A DNA stretch of 64,000 nt, from assembly GCA_964036045.1 (NCBI GenBank), contig OZ038379.1, positions 118,247,104-118,311,103 on the forward strand. Direction: 5' to 3'. The position numbers and the translations under genes were made by a program. This document shows, piece after piece, positions 18,056 to 29,528 of this stretch. The notes under the pieces were generated by a model. The model was not told where the DNA came from, ran no database searches, and saw only the letters and a list, made by a program, of their open reading frames with translations. The DNA comes from Eutreptiella sp. 'Long Island Sound 2002' (lineage: Eukaryota; Euglenozoa; Euglenophyceae; Eutreptiales; Eutreptiaceae). Positions within the stretch are counted from its first letter, which is position 1, and every line of letters begins with the position of its first letter.

Positions 18056-21000
18056 GGGAGTGGTGGATGGGCATCCCTGGGGGGGCGCTTTCCAGCGTTG
18101 CGAGGGGCGTCTGGTGTTAGGCGCTGTCCCTCTCCCGGTTGCCCGTCCTCCGGAGCGGGCAGCCAGGGTTCCGCGACCCGTGTGTCCTGGGTGCGGTCGA
18201 TGCGGGCGTGTGGGCCCAGCACCGGCCCCACAGCGTGCGCCCTTGCGGGCCGGCGTTGCTCGCTGTGGGGGTGGCGGAAGGGCGTCCCCGGGGGGGGGGT
18301 GCCTTCCACTTTTGTGAGGGGCGCCTGGTGTCAGGCGCTGTCCCTCCCCCGACCGCTCGTCTTCTGGAGCGGGCAGCCAGGGTTCCGCGACCCGTGTGTC
18401 CCGGGTGCGGTCGATGCGGGCGTGTGGACCCAGCACCGGCCCCACAGCGTGCGCCCTTGCGGGCCGGCGTTGCTCTCCTTGGGGGTGGCGGAAGGGCGTC
18501 CCCGGGGGGTGCCTTCCACCGTTGTGAGGGGCGCCTGGTGTCAGGCGCTGTCCCTCCCCCGGCCGCCCGTCCTCTGGAGCGGGCAGCCGGGGTTCCGTGT
18601 CCCGTGTGTCCCGGGTGCGGTCGATGAGGGCGTGTGGACCCAGCACCGGCCCCACAGCGTGCGCCCTTGCGGGCCGGCGTTGCTCAATGTGGGAATGGCG
18701 GAAGGGCGTCCCCAAGGGGGGTGCTTTCCACCGTTGTAAGGCCCTCCCGGTGTCATTCGCTGTCCCTCCCCCGGCCGCCCGTCCTCTGGAGCGGGCAGCC
18801 AGGGTTCCGCGACCCGTGTGTCCCGGGTGCGGTCGATGCGTGCGTGGGGACCCAGCACCGGCCCCACAGCGTGCGCCCTTGCGGGCCGGCGTTGCCCGCT
18901 GTGGGAGTGGCGGAGGAATGTCCCCGGGGGGGTCGCCTTCCACCATTGTGAGGGGCCCCTGGTGTCAGGCGCTGTCCCTCCCCCGGCCATCCATCCTCTG
19001 GAGCGGGCAGCCAGGGTTCCGCGTCCCGGGTGTCCCGGGTGCGGTCGGCGCGGGCGTGGGGACCCAGCACCGGTCCCACAGCGTGCGCCCTTGCGGGCCG
19101 GCGTTGCTCGCCGTGCAGGTGGCGGAAGGGCGTCCCCGGGGGGGGTGCTTTCCACCGTTGTGAGGGGCGCCCGGTGTCAGTCGCTGTCCCTCCCCCTGGC
19201 CGCCCGTCCTCTGGAGCGGGCAGCCAGGGTTCCGCGTCCCGTGTGTTCCGGGTGCGGTCGGTGCAGGCGTGGGGACCCAGCACCGGTCTCACAGCGTGCG
19301 CCCTTGCGGGCCGGCGTTGCTCGCTGTGGGAGTGGCAGAAGGGCGTCCCCGGGGGGGGTGCTTTCCACCGTTATGAGGGGCGCCCGGTGTCAGGCGCTGT
19401 CCCTCCCCTGCCCGCCCGTCCTCTGGAGCGGGCAGCCAGGGTTCCGCGTCCCGTGTGTCCCGGGTGCGGTCGGTGCGGGCGTGGGGACTCGGCACCGGCC
19501 CCACAGCGTGCGCCCTTGCCGGCCGGCGTTGCCCGCTGTAGGGGTGGCGGAAGAACGTCCCCGGGAAGGTCGCCTTCCACCATTGTGAGGGGCGCCTGGT
19601 GTCAGGCGCTGTCCCTCCCCCAGCCATCCGTCCTCTGGAGCGGGCAGCCAGGGTTCCGCCACCCGGGTGTCCCGGGTGCGGTCGGTGTGGGCGTGGGGAC
19701 CCAGCACCGGTCCCACAGCGTGCGCCCTTGCAGGCCGGCGTTGCTCGCCGTGGGGGTGGCGGAAGGGCGTCCCCGGGGGGGGTGCTTTCCACCGTTGTGA
19801 GGGGCGCCCGGTGTCAGGCGCTGTCCCTCCCCTGGCCGCCCGTCCTCTGGAGCGGGCAGCCAGGGTTCCGCGTCCCGTGTGTCCCGGGTGCGGTCGGTGC
19901 GGGCGTGGGGACCCAGCAGCGGCCCCACAACGTGCGCCCTTGCAGGCCGGCGTTGCTCGCTGTGGGGGTGGCGGAAGGGCGTCCCCGGGGGGGGTGCTTT
20001 CCACCGTTGCGAGGGGCGCCTTGTGTCAGGCGCTGTCCCTCCCCCGGCCGCCCGTCCTCTGGAGCGGGCAGCCAGGGTTCCGCGTCCCGTGTGTCCCGGG
20101 TGCGGTCGGTGCGGGCGTGGGATCCAGCACCGGCCCCGCAGCGTGCGCCCTTGCAGGCGAGCGTTGCTCGCCTTGGGGGTGGCGGAAGAGCGTCCCCGGG
20201 GGGGGTGCCTTCCACCGTTGTGAGGGGCGCCTGGTGTCAGGCGCTGTCCCTCCCTCGGCCGCCCGTCCTCTGGAGCGGGCAGCCAGGGTTCCGCGTCCCG
20301 TGTGTCCCGGGTGCGGTCGGTGCGGGCGTGGGGACCCATCACCGGCCCCACAGCGTGCGCCCTTGCGGGCTGGCGTTGCACGCTGTGGGTGTGGCGGAAG
20401 GGCGTCCCCCGGGGGGGTGCCTTCCACCGTTGTGAGGGGCGCCTGGTGTCAGGCGCTGTCCCTCCCTTGGCCGCCCGTCCTCTGGAGCGGGCAGCCAGGG
20501 TTCCGCGTCCCGTGTGTCCCGGGTGCGGTCAGTGCGGGCGTGGGGACCCATCACCGGCCCCACAGCGTGCGCCCTTGCGGGCTGGCGTTGCTCGCTGTGA
20601 GGGTGGCGGAAGGGCGTCCCCGGGGGGGCTGCTTTCCACCGTTGTGAGGGGCGCCTGCTGTCAGGCGCTGTCCCTCCCCCGGCCGCCCGTCCTCTGGAGC
20701 GGGCAGCCAGGGTTCCGCGACCCGTGTGTCCCGGGTGCGGTCGATACGGGCGTGTGAACCCAGCACCGGCCCCCCAGCGTGCGCCCTTGCGGGCCGGCAT
20801 TGCTCGCCTTGGGGGTGGCGGAAGGGCGTCCCCGGGGGGGGTGCCTTTCACCGTTGTGAGGGGCGCCTGGTGTCATACGCTGTCCCTCCCCCGGCCGCCT
20901 GTCCTCTGGAGCGGGCAGCCAGAGTCCCGCGACCCGTGTGTCCCGGGTGCGGTCGATGCGGGCGTGTGGACCCAGCACCGGCCCCACAGCGTGCGCCCTT

Positions 21001-21965
21001 GCGGGCCGGCGTTGCTCGCTGTGGGGGTGGCGGAAGGGCGTCCCCGGGGGGGGTGCCTTCCACCGTTGTGAGGGGCGCCTGGTGTCAGGCGCTGTCCCTC
21101 CCCCGACCGCCCGTCCTCTGGAGCGGGCAGCCAGGGTTCTGCGACCCGTGTGTCCCGGGTGCGGTCGATGAGGGCGTGTGGACCCAGCACCGGCCGCACA
21201 GCGTGCGCCCTTGCGGGCCGACGTTGCGCGCTGTGGGGGTGGCGGAAGGGCGTCCCCGGGGGGGTGCCTTCCACCGTTGTGAGGGGCGCCTGGTGTCAGG
21301 CGCTGTCCCTCCCCCGGCCATCCATCCTCTGGAGCGGGCAGCCAGGGTTCCGCGACCCGTGTGTCCCGGGTGCGGTCGATGCGGGCGTGTGGACCCAGCA
21401 CCGGCCCCACAGCGTGCGCCCTTGCGGGCCGGCGTTGCTGGCTGTGGGGGTGGCGGAAGGGCATCCCCGGGGGGGGTGCTCTCCACCGTTGTGAGGGGCG
21501 CCTGGTGTCAGGCGCTGTCCCTCCCCCGGGGCCCGTCCTCTGGAGCGGGCAGCCAGGGTTCCGCGACCCGTGTGTCCCGGGTGCGGTCGATGCGGGCGTG
21601 TGGACCAAGCACCGGCCCCACAGCGTGCGCCCTTGCGGGCTGGCGTTGCTCGCTTGTGGGGGTGGCGGAAAGGGGGTCCCCGGGGGGGGGGTGCCTTCCA
21701 CCGTTGTGAGGGGCGCCTGGTGTCAGGCGCTGTCCCTCCCCCGGCCGCCCGTCCTGTGGGGCGGGCAGCCAGGGTTCCGCGACCCGCGTGTCCCGGGCGC
21801 GGTCGGTGCGGGCGTGGGGACCCAGCACCGGCCCCACAGCGTGCGCCCTTGCGGGCCGGCGTTGCTCGCTGTGGGGGTGGCGGAAGGGCGTCGCCGGGGG
21901 GGGGTGCCTTCCACCATTGTGAGGGGCGCCTGGGGTCAGGCGCTGTCCCTCTCCCGACTGCCCGC
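18056..21965 (-). repeat. 212-bp tandem monomer array (about 18 copies) upstream of ORF1
   Basis: The landmark TGTCAGGCGCTGTCCCTC recurs every 209-214 bp from about 18117 to 21935, with copies mostly above 90% alike by eye. Each unit carries a G run of 6-9 and a CGGGTGCGGTCGRTGCGGGCGTG block. The array ends within about 90 bp of the ORF1 start, where a 5' UTR promoter would be on the minus strand. Two subfamilies alternate in blocks: copies near 18.1-18.8 and 20.7-21.7 kb have CGATGCGGGCGTGTGG, those between mostly CGGTGCGGGCGTGGGG. Confidence 0.9.
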
Positions 21966-22490
21966 CCACTGCTGGGCGGGTTGCCGGGGTTCGTTGGGTG
22001 TGTGCGGTGTGTGTGGTGTCTGTGCCGTGCGTGTCGTGGTGCGTGGTGCCGCTCTTCCCTTGGTCCTCCGGTGCTCCCCTCTCCGGTGTCTCGGTGCGGT
22101 GTTGTGCTCGCCGTGTGCCCGCCGTGTCCCCTCCCCTGTGCGCGCCCCTTGCTCGTCCGCTGGCTACCCCTTGTTCCTTTCGCGGCTTCGTTGCTCTTTA
22201 CCCTGTCCTCTACCCTTCTCCCTGACATGCGCTTTTTCCCTGCCTCCGCTTTGTTGTGTGTCTCGGTCTTTTTCCTTGTCGGCCCGGGCTTCCTCCTTTG
22301 AACCTGCGTAGAGAGAGGAGAGGGCGCAACCGGGCGTGCGGTGGCGGCGGTTTTGTCGCGACACGGCACCTCGAGCTGGCTGGTACGTCATGCGACATGT
22401 GTGTGCGACCGGCGTGTGCGTAGGTTTATTGTCCCACTTGCTCCCGTCTTGACTCCACACCCCTTTGGCCGCTATTAGATTCGGGCCACC
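21966..22490. other. Non-coding sequence upstream of the monomer array
   Basis: GC-rich at first (GTGTG- and CCCTT-rich), then more balanced after 22300. I see no gene, RNA or clear signal. The first 40 bases look like a diverged partial monomer. Confidence 0.4.
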
Positions 22491-22494
22491 TCGC

Positions 22495-22622
22495 TCTCCT
22501 GTCGCCATCCTGTCGCCTCCCTGTCGCCTCCCTGTCGCTGTTTTGGCACTTTTAGCCCCCTGTCGCTCCCCTGTCGCTTGCCTGTCGCTCTCCTGTCGCT
22601 CCCCTGTCACTCCCCTGGTGCT
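22495..22622. repeat. CCTGTCGC-type short tandem repeat, block 1
   Basis: Degenerate 8-12-bp units built on CCTGTCGC run through the interval. The same motif makes the larger block at 24127-24600. Confidence 0.8.
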
Positions 22623-23560
22623 GGCTGGGCCATGAAACATCACTGCCTCTTTGTGCACGCTCAAAAGTCCAGCAAACAAACACTCAGAGAAAAGAGGGTG
22701 ATTGAAGTTCGATTGGGCTACACTCAACTTACCTTGTGGGTGCGTTTCCAAACAATCACCACGAAAAGGTGAGTTTGCGTTGCACACCCACTTCAGAGCA
22801 ACCAAGTGCTCCTCTTATTACGATACCACACCGGCCCCCAGGCACTGTCCAAATTTCGGCACATCGTACACCCCTTCCCGTGTGCTTGAACACCAGTGCC
22901 AGATAGAGAAAGCTGGAAAAACTGCCCAAACCTCCACACGATCATCCGACAGAACAAAGGATGCAATTCCCCCGACAGCAACCAAAGAAGTCCACAAAGC
23001 TGATAAAGTCCAAGGCTCTCGGTTGTCCCAAGGCAGCACAGGCACACACAGCCACGCGCGTGCCTGGCACTACGAAATGCTCGTCATCGTTAAGCTTTCA
23101 GGCAGCATAGGCGCAGTCAGCAGTGCAAGATCACAGTGATGCGCAAGAGTCTCAACCGTTGGCGATGGCGTCGAGCAGGCCCCGTGTGTCCTCTCGTGTG
23201 CGGCAAACTTGCAAATCGTTCTCAACGTTTTCCTTGTGCAAATCCTGAAAATGCACAAGTGCGAAGCACGTGTAAGCCCTCGACGCTACTACCCTCTGCG
23301 ACATACATTCAGTTCTGCGCAAGCAGCGTCGACAGCATCAGCCGTTAAAGTCTTCAGATCGTCAAACTGCGTCAACAGACTGTTCATAATAGTCTGGAAT
23401 AGTGGTTCACTGTTTGAAAGAGAGGAAGCGGCAAACTGAAAAAGCAGTGCACTTTGGCAAAGTGAATTACCTGGACTTGATCAACCAGTTGTGTTTGTGT
23501 GTTCTCAAACTGCTCCGTCATTTGCTTCAGCGTGTCGCTGCAGGTTGAAGATTAGTGGGG
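22623..23560. other. Intergenic or element interior, no gene seen
   Basis: Balanced base composition, only short open frames, no conserved motif or splice pattern I could defend. Confidence 0.3.
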
Positions 23561-23682
23561 TGCTGAGTTGTGCTGTGCTGTGCCGTGCGGTGCTGAAATT
23601 GTGCTGTGCTGTGCCGTACGGTGCTGAATGGTGCTGCGCTCTGCTGTGCGGGCGTTGTACACACACACACACACACACACAA
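23560..23682. repeat. GTGCT-rich short repeat and (AC)n microsatellite
   Basis: GTGCTGTGCTGTGCCGTGCGGTGCTGA-like units repeat two to three times from about 23565, followed by a CA dinucleotide run at 23658-23681. The GTGCT units are the reverse complement of the AGCAC repeats at 32-34 kb. Confidence 0.75.
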
Positions 23683-24126
23683 GTACCTTTTCTTTCTTGT
23701 TTCTTCTTCTTGCGGCCTTGTCTGAGATAACGGAGAGCATGTTCATAACAGAAACTATAAACAGAAAATGTGAAAAGAAGAGGACAAAAACGCAATCAGA
23801 AACAATTTTCGGATTAACTCAATGAAATGCTTGCATAAATAAAAGTTCTTGCTGTCGGGACGAGTTCTTGCTGTCGGGACCTGTCGGGGTCATTGCTGAT
23901 CGGGAAAGTTTGCAGTTGACACTTATCTTTATCATTTAGTTCTCAGTTTCAGGCGAAATCTACCTGCGGAATGAATCGATAAAAGATGAAAATTCACCAA
24001 ACGCTAAAAGTTTATCCATCTAACAATGAAATGATATCTTCATAAGAATCCAAATAAATGTAAAACATTGGTTCTCATTTTCTTTACATATATCCACCTG
24101 TATAAAAATCCATGTACTATTTTGTC
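23683..24126. other. AT-rich spacer
   Basis: AT-rich sequence with a doubled GAGTTCTTGCTGTCGGGAC unit near 23850-23880. No gene is visible. Confidence 0.35.
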
Positions 24127-24600
24127 CCACTTGTTGTCTTCCACAGGCCTGTCACTCTCCTGTCGCACCCCTGTCGCCTTCCTGTCGCCTTCCTGTCGCC
24201 TTCCTGTCGCAAAAAAACACCCTGCCGCTCTCCTGTCGCTCTCCTGTCGCTCTCCTGTCGCTCTCCTGTCGCTTTCTCCTGTCGCTTCCCTGTCGCTTCC
24301 CTGTCGCTGCTAGCCCTGTTGCCCTCCTGTCGTCTTCCTGTCGCTTTCCTGTCGCTTATCCTGTCGCTATGTCTTGTTTCCTGTCGCTTCCCTGTCGTCT
24401 CCCTGTCGCCACCCTGTCGCCGCCCCGTTGCCCTCCTGTCGCCCTCCTGTCGCACCTCCCCTGTCGCCTTCCTGTCGCCTGCCTGTCGCTTCCTGTCGCT
24501 TCCCTGCCGCTTTCCTGCCGCTGGCCTGTCGTCTTCCTGTCGCCACCCTGTCGTCTTCCTGTCGCCACCCTGTCGCCTTCCTGTCGCTCCCTGCCGCATT
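24127..24600. repeat. CCTGTCGC-type short tandem repeat, block 2
   Basis: About 45 degenerate copies of CCTGTCGC with C/T-rich 2-4-bp spacers. The minus strand reads GGCGACAGG. Open frames here (Gly-Asp-Arg-Gln repeats on minus, Leu-Ser-Pro-Cys on plus) are shadows of the repeat. Confidence 0.85.
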
Positions 24601-24639
24601 TCACCGTCGCCTGCCTCGCGTGGCCCGAATCTATTTGGC

Positions 24640-26200
24640 CGCTACCTTTGCTCGTTGCCCGTTCCGCGCGCGCGGCGTGACATGCAACATACCTGTTTCT
24701 TTCCCCACTACCTTAACGTGTCCTAGTCTTCCCGCCTTGCCGGGCGGTCGCTAATGTGAGACGACGGCACGACGCAATACTTGCCTAAGCGTCTAAGACA
24801 ACCCTACTTTAACGCCCGGACGACGCAAACGCGAGCATACGCTTCTCCTTGGGACCTGTGAGGGGAAGAGAACGTGGGTGCATGCACGTGTGTTTGTCGG
24901 GACCCGGCACACGACGGCGCTATGCTATTTGTGTGTATGCTCCCCGTGTCTCCCTCCCTGGCTATTTGTGTGTTCTAATCAGCGCAACAAAAAGGGTGGT
25001 TGTGCTGTAAGAGCAGTTGTCACGGTTGCCCTGCATTGCACCGCGGGGCAGGACCGTTAGCCCCCCGTGACAACCACTCCCTGGCCGAAGGCCATTTTCT
25101 TTTTCCCCGTCTCGGTTGGTGGCGCGGGCCGGGCGGTTGGCGACGTGGCACGACATGGTAACATACTTGCGTTCTTGGTGGCGGTGTGTGGCTTGCCTAC
25201 TATTTGTTTGCATGCGGCGGCATACCTTTTGTCCCCTTTCGCCCCCTTTTCGCCTCCTACATAAGCAGGCGTGCGGGTGGGCGGTGGGCACGTCTCGGTT
25301 ACGCCTCGTGGTCACCTTTTACTTTTGTTGGCGTGGTTGCCGTTCTCGTCTCGTGTTCGTTGCGTAGCGTAGCGTGGCATGCAACATACTTGGACCCGAC
25401 TAGCCACGTGTGTATGTTTAGTTTTTGTTTGTGTGTGTTGGTTTTTTTTTGTGTTGTGCTTCACCTCGGTGGCGCATGGCCTCCTTCGCGCGTTCTTCTC
25501 TCCTTTGTCGGTTTTTTGTTCCCCCTTGTTTGTCCCTTCATACCATTCTGCTCGTCCGTGGCGGTGATGACCTTGCGGCGTTCCAGGCACGCACGTACGG
25601 GCATACCTTTCTTTCCCTATGTGAGCGGGGGTGAGCATAGGCATTCATTCGGTGCCACCTCTTGTTGGTTTTCCTTGCCGGTGCGGTTTTCGTTGTGCTT
25701 TTCGTGGCGGCGCACTTTGGCGTTGCTTGACACGTAACTTCCTTGTATTGCGTTTGTTACGGCGTTATGCATACAATATATGGCATATAACATTCTTGCT
25801 TTTCGGCGGCCGGTGGCGTTGTTGTTGCTTGTGCGTATTATTCATGCATGACATGCAACATACTTGTGTACTTGTGCGGCTTCTTTTTTCTTTTGTTGTG
25901 ATCCCCTTCGCGTGTTACGGCGTCGTCGTATTCCCTACGTGAGCGGGCTTGCATTGCTTGGTCGTGTACTTCGGGTATATCTCCACCGTGGTGCGGTTCG
26001 TTACATACCTTGTTCTCTCCTTGTCTACCTCTTACCGCGTTGTGCTTGTTTCGTTCGTTTCTAGCGTTGCGCGGCATATAACATACTTGCTTGTCGGCGG
26101 CCGTTGGCGTTGTTGTTGTCTATGTGTGGTTTGTTTTGGGGCGCGCACAAGTCCCTGGCGCCTAGGGCACGCACTTTGCTAGGTGGTTTGGGGCAAGCAA
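24640..26200. repeat. Decayed repeats of about 230 bp sharing a CATGCAACATAC core
   Basis: A GGCATGCAACATACTTG-like motif appears near 24675, 25148, 25375, 25847 and 26073, with a weaker copy at 25782. Most spacings are near 227 or twice 237 bp, suggesting an old tandem array. No coding sequence is convincing. On the minus strand this is the most 5' part of the large insertion. Confidence 0.45.
24783..24920. repeat. Dispersed repeat, copy 1 (pairs with 42449-42600)
   Basis: GCCTAAGCGTCTAAGACAAC and the following CCCTACTTTAACGC, GACGCAAAC and GGGTGCATGCAC blocks recur in the same order at 42449-42600 with about 80% identity by eye. Confidence 0.75.
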
Positions 26201-26414
26201 CGCTCAGCTCCTTCGCCGTCGCGACTCTATTGTTCGTCCTTTTTGGTGAGTGTCCTAAACTTTGCGACCTCGCCAAACAGCGGCGTAAAATTGTTGGGGG
26301 GGTTTCTGAGGTCGGAAAAGACGATTTTTCGCTTTATTTCTTCTGGCGGTGCGTCATTTTCTTGGTTTTTTTTTTCTTCTGCTGCGATCGCGCGACGTCA
26401 ACCCTTGACCTGCT

Positions 26415-26431
26415 GTGAGTGCCCCGATGAG
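26415..26431. repeat. 17-bp target site duplication, right copy
   Basis: Identical to 1683-1699; the gypsy Pol frame resumes immediately after it. Confidence 0.9.
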
Positions 26432-27292
26432 CCGGAGACACCAGCAGTCTCTACTCCGCTGGCTGATGCTGAAGACCGCCTGAGTGGTATCGCCAGTGTA
26501 ATACCCCCGGTCGACCCGGAGGTTGTGACACTGAAGCATAGCGCTTTCCTAGCGCAGTTGCTCATGGAAGAGGTGGATCTCGGCGAGTCCGCCCCTGGTG
26601 GGTCTAATGATCACGCCGTGCTCTCTATGAGGGCCACTGATGGCCCCTCAGGTCAGGTACCTGGCGCTAAACCCTCACCAAATAACATGCCCGTCTCTTG
26701 GTATGACGTGCGGGAACTACAGCAGGTCCTGTGGGCTAAGGCTGAGGGTATCGAGCAACGGACCCGCCTGGACCACCTCAAGAGGACCTGGAAAACCTCT
26801 ATTTGGTCCGAGGAGGATGATGAAGAGATGACTCTCCCCGATCTTGAGACCCCTCTGGTATACTCCCTCCACTATGCCCAGGAACGCCAGGACTGGGAGG
26901 ATGAGTTGCCCCCCGAAACGGTGGGGCGTATAAAAAAGCAGGATAAAGGGAAGAGTAACCTCCGCACTGAGGAGGATTTTTCCGAGATAGTGGAGAACAT
27001 GAATCTCGACCCCCGTCTCACGAAGCTGATCCACAAGTATCAGGAGGTTTTTGGAGCGTTGCCCCCACCCCTGTCTTGTAAGAAACTGGTCCACATGGAC
27101 CTCAAACTCAAACCAGAGTTTGAAGGGTCGGTAGTGAGGCGGCGTCCATACCCCGCCCCACAAGACCAAATCGACGTGATCGAACGCCAGATCCAAGAGT
27201 GTATAGATGCTGCCTCGTCGAGGAGTATAAGCATGGGGACTACCCCCGCCATTGTAGCCCTTGTTTTCTGGTTGCTAAACCTGGGTCCACTG

Positions 27293-27307
27293 CTATGCGC
27301 TTGGTCG
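27293..27307. repeat. 15-bp target site duplication of the second insertion, left copy
   Basis: CTATGCGCTTGGTCG recurs at 38073-38087, and joining there restores the RT reading phase. Confidence 0.85.
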
Positions 27308-28173
27308 AAATGAAATTGAAAGATAAGTAAAACACGACGAAAAAAGTTTCTAAATAGCTGAAATTAAAGGTAATTAACATAAGAAACGCTTAGGCCAAAA
27401 GGCGCGCTGCGAAACGCGTAAGAACGCGACGAAAAATTTTTTGGATGTGAAATAGGTGGATAGTTAACGCCGTAAGCACTGTAAAAAACGTACGAACATA
27501 ACGACGTGCCCCTCGTTGCTGTGCGTGCCCAATAGTCAAAGAAAACGACGTCGCGAGCAGCGCGTAAAACTCGAAAACGTTTTCTAACACGTTACGCCCC
27601 TGCACTCGCCGCCTCTTGCCCCTTTTTATTCTCCATGTACCTTCTCCTCCCACTGCTGCCCCATCCCCGTAGCGTTTGCCCCCCCTTTCGCTGCAGGTGC
27701 ACAGTGTCCAAAACCCCGAGGACGCAACCGCAAGACTCAAGACCGAGACCTGCGGTGCACACCAGCCCAAGGCCAGGGATTAAATAAATAAAGCAGGCTG
27801 GTTTTTTCAGTGTGTGGTATTGTTGCATGCAGGGAGGACAGGGTACACAAGGCAAACCAGCGGGAAACAATTTTTTCTGTTTTTGAAAATAGGAAACAGT
27901 TTTTTCGGGTTTTGAAAATGAACGGGGGTAACACCACAGGGCGCTAGCAGCACAACGGACAGCAGCAAAAACAGCACACACCACAACACAACGGCAAAAC
28001 ACACAGAGCGCAGCGCGCACTGCAAGGGGCACCACAGCAAAGCACCGCACCCAACGGCACAGCACCCCACAGCGCGGCACAACACCCGAGGGCAAGACAC
28101 AGCACGCACCAGCACCAAACAACGCGAGCAAAAACAGCACCGCACCACGCAAACAGCACAGTGCGCAACAGCA
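27296..28173. repeat. 878-bp direct duplication, copy 1
   Basis: From TGCGCTTGGTCG through GCGCAACAGCA this segment is repeated at 31560-32436 with roughly 97% identity by eye. It includes 12 bases of the gypsy target plus the first 866 bases of the second insertion, so it was duplicated after that insertion. The fragment at 28174-31559 lies exactly between the copies. Confidence 0.85.
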
Positions 28174-28269
28174 GGTAGGTAGGTAGGTATCTTCGGGAGC
28201 TCGGGATGCCTCCTTTGACATTGCAGGAAGAAGGTCTTACCAAGGGGACGTCCTGTCCCTCCCACTGCC

Positions 28270-28584
28270 CTATGTCAGGTGCCTCTTGAGCCGCTCCCGC
28301 ATGTGCTTGGGAAGGCATTGTCGCGGCCACCCGGTCCATGTGTCCCAGGTGGGAGGGTGTCCCCACATGTGTCCATGGGTAGGGCCACATGCCCCCTCCT
28401 TTGGGCGGCGGCTCTGGGGGGCTGCCCAGCCGTGTGGAGTATCTCTCACCACAAGGGGTATTGCTCCCGCTTGTCTACGGTACGACCGCCTCACCCTTTT
28501 CGCTTGAGTTGCGGGGCCACTCTGCTTGGCAGGTGACCCCCTCCTGGACTGTGTACCGGCTTGCCTGTCACCGGTTGCTTCCAT
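28270..28584 (-). pseudogene. C-terminal fragment of a LINE ORF
   Basis: The last 40 or so residues (HMWGHPPTWDTWTGWPRQ followed by a basic helix, stop at 28270) look like genuine protein, and the stop lies about 100 bp before the (TACC)n tail. Upstream residues are basic and less convincing. No domain is recognised. Confidence 0.4.
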
Positions 28585-28744
28585 GGCTCCGGGTGACGTT
28601 TGCCATGGTCCCCGATGCAGCCTGGCCGGGCTCGGACCAGTGGCCTTGGAGTACCGCTCCTGCCACTGGCCCGGTGGGACGGCTGGGTCGCCCCAGTGCG
28701 TCCGACCCCTGGGGTATTGGTTCTTTCCTGTCCCTCGGCCGCCC

Positions 28745-28935
28745 TACGTGTGTGCAGTGTCCTGGGCTGCTGGGCTCCTGTTCACCGGTGTGCCCGCGCG
28801 GTTTGCTGTGTTGCGTCTGCGGTGTCCTGGGCCAGCTGGCTCCTGTTCACCGGTGTGCTCGCTCGGTGTGTTGTGTTGCATGTGCGGTGTCCTGGGCCAC
28901 CGGGCTCCTGTTCACCGGTGTGCGTGCTGTGTGCG
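28745..28935. repeat. Tandem repeat of about 64 bp, three copies
   Basis: The block GTGTCCTGGGC, a variable decamer and GGCTCCTGTTCACCGGTGTG repeats three times in succession. Confidence 0.8.
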
Positions 28936-29528
28936 GTGCGCGTGTGCCATGGGTGGTTCTGTCCCTCTTCCTCCCCCCCTAATTTTGGTTTTTTTTTTTT
29001 TTGGTTTTTTTTTTGGGAAAAAAAAAACAAAAAAGAGAAAAACAGGGGCGCGCGTACACTGCAGGCACAGGCATGGGCAGCTGGTGCGGCAGTGCAATAG
29101 CGTTGTGTCCTCTGGCGTGTGTCGTCGGTGCTGTGGCGGCGGTCGCGCCCCAGGGGTGCGGCTCGCGCGTCCTGATGTACACGGCCTTGGGTCAGGGTCG
29201 GTTTGGTGAGGTGTCTCTTTGCTTCAGGAGCTGGCTGGTTAGGCGGCTGTGTGGGCTGTGGGTGTGGGCTGTGGTTACGTTGCTCCCTCGGCGGGCTTGG
29301 TTAGGAGTCAAGGGTTAGCGGTTTCGGGGTGTGGCTCGGGTTCCATTTGTGCTTGGGTTCTGGCTTGGTTAGGCGGTTGCGACGGTAGCGGGCCTGGGCT
29401 CGGTGCATTTGGGTGTAGTGGTGCTCGTTGTCGTGTGCGTTGGCTTCCTTCGGCGTCCGGTTTGTTTGGTGACTTCTGGGCGGGGCCTGGCGTGGCGCGC
29501 CGTGGTGGTGGTTTGCTGGGTAACGGGG

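Larger units (their letters stand above)
1700..26414 (-). mobile_element. Very large LINE-type retrotransposon inserted in gypsy pol
   Basis: The interval is flanked by the exact 17-bp duplication and carries minus-strand ORFs with AP-endonuclease, reverse transcriptase, RNase H and CCHC modules. The left end is a short tandem tail (three GTTTGAG units), as expected for the 3' end of a minus-strand LINE. Minus-strand order: repeat-rich 5' zone (26.4-22 kb), 212-bp monomer array, ORF1, opposite-strand ORF, C2H2 ORF, ORF2, ORF3, ORF4, G-rich 3' region. At 24.7 kb it is far longer than ordinary LINEs (about 4-8 kb), so later insertions inside the 22-26 kb part are possible. ORF2 carries two in-frame stops, so this copy is probably inactive. 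Confidence 0.75.
26415..27307 (+). pseudogene. Ty3/gypsy Pol, second piece: linker and N-terminus of reverse transcriptase
   Basis: The frame continues from 1699 (PDE then PETPAVST) through an acidic linker to the RT entry: LVHMDLKLKPEF, then RRRPYPAPQDQIDVIERQI, the chromovirus signature before RT motif 1. Near 27211 one base is missing, so the frame moves; the next frame reads EEYKHGDYPRHCSPCFLVAK, as expected for this family. The piece ends inside codons for MRLV at the second insertion. The RT continues at 38073. Confidence 0.85.

Noticed and set aside
18056-21965. Many overlapping frames of 100-350 codons on both strands
   Set aside because: All are periodic translations of the 212-bp monomer, with no unique domain.
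24127-24600. Gly-Asp-Arg-Gln repeat protein on the minus strand
   Set aside because: It is the direct translation of the octamer satellite with no flanking coding sequence.
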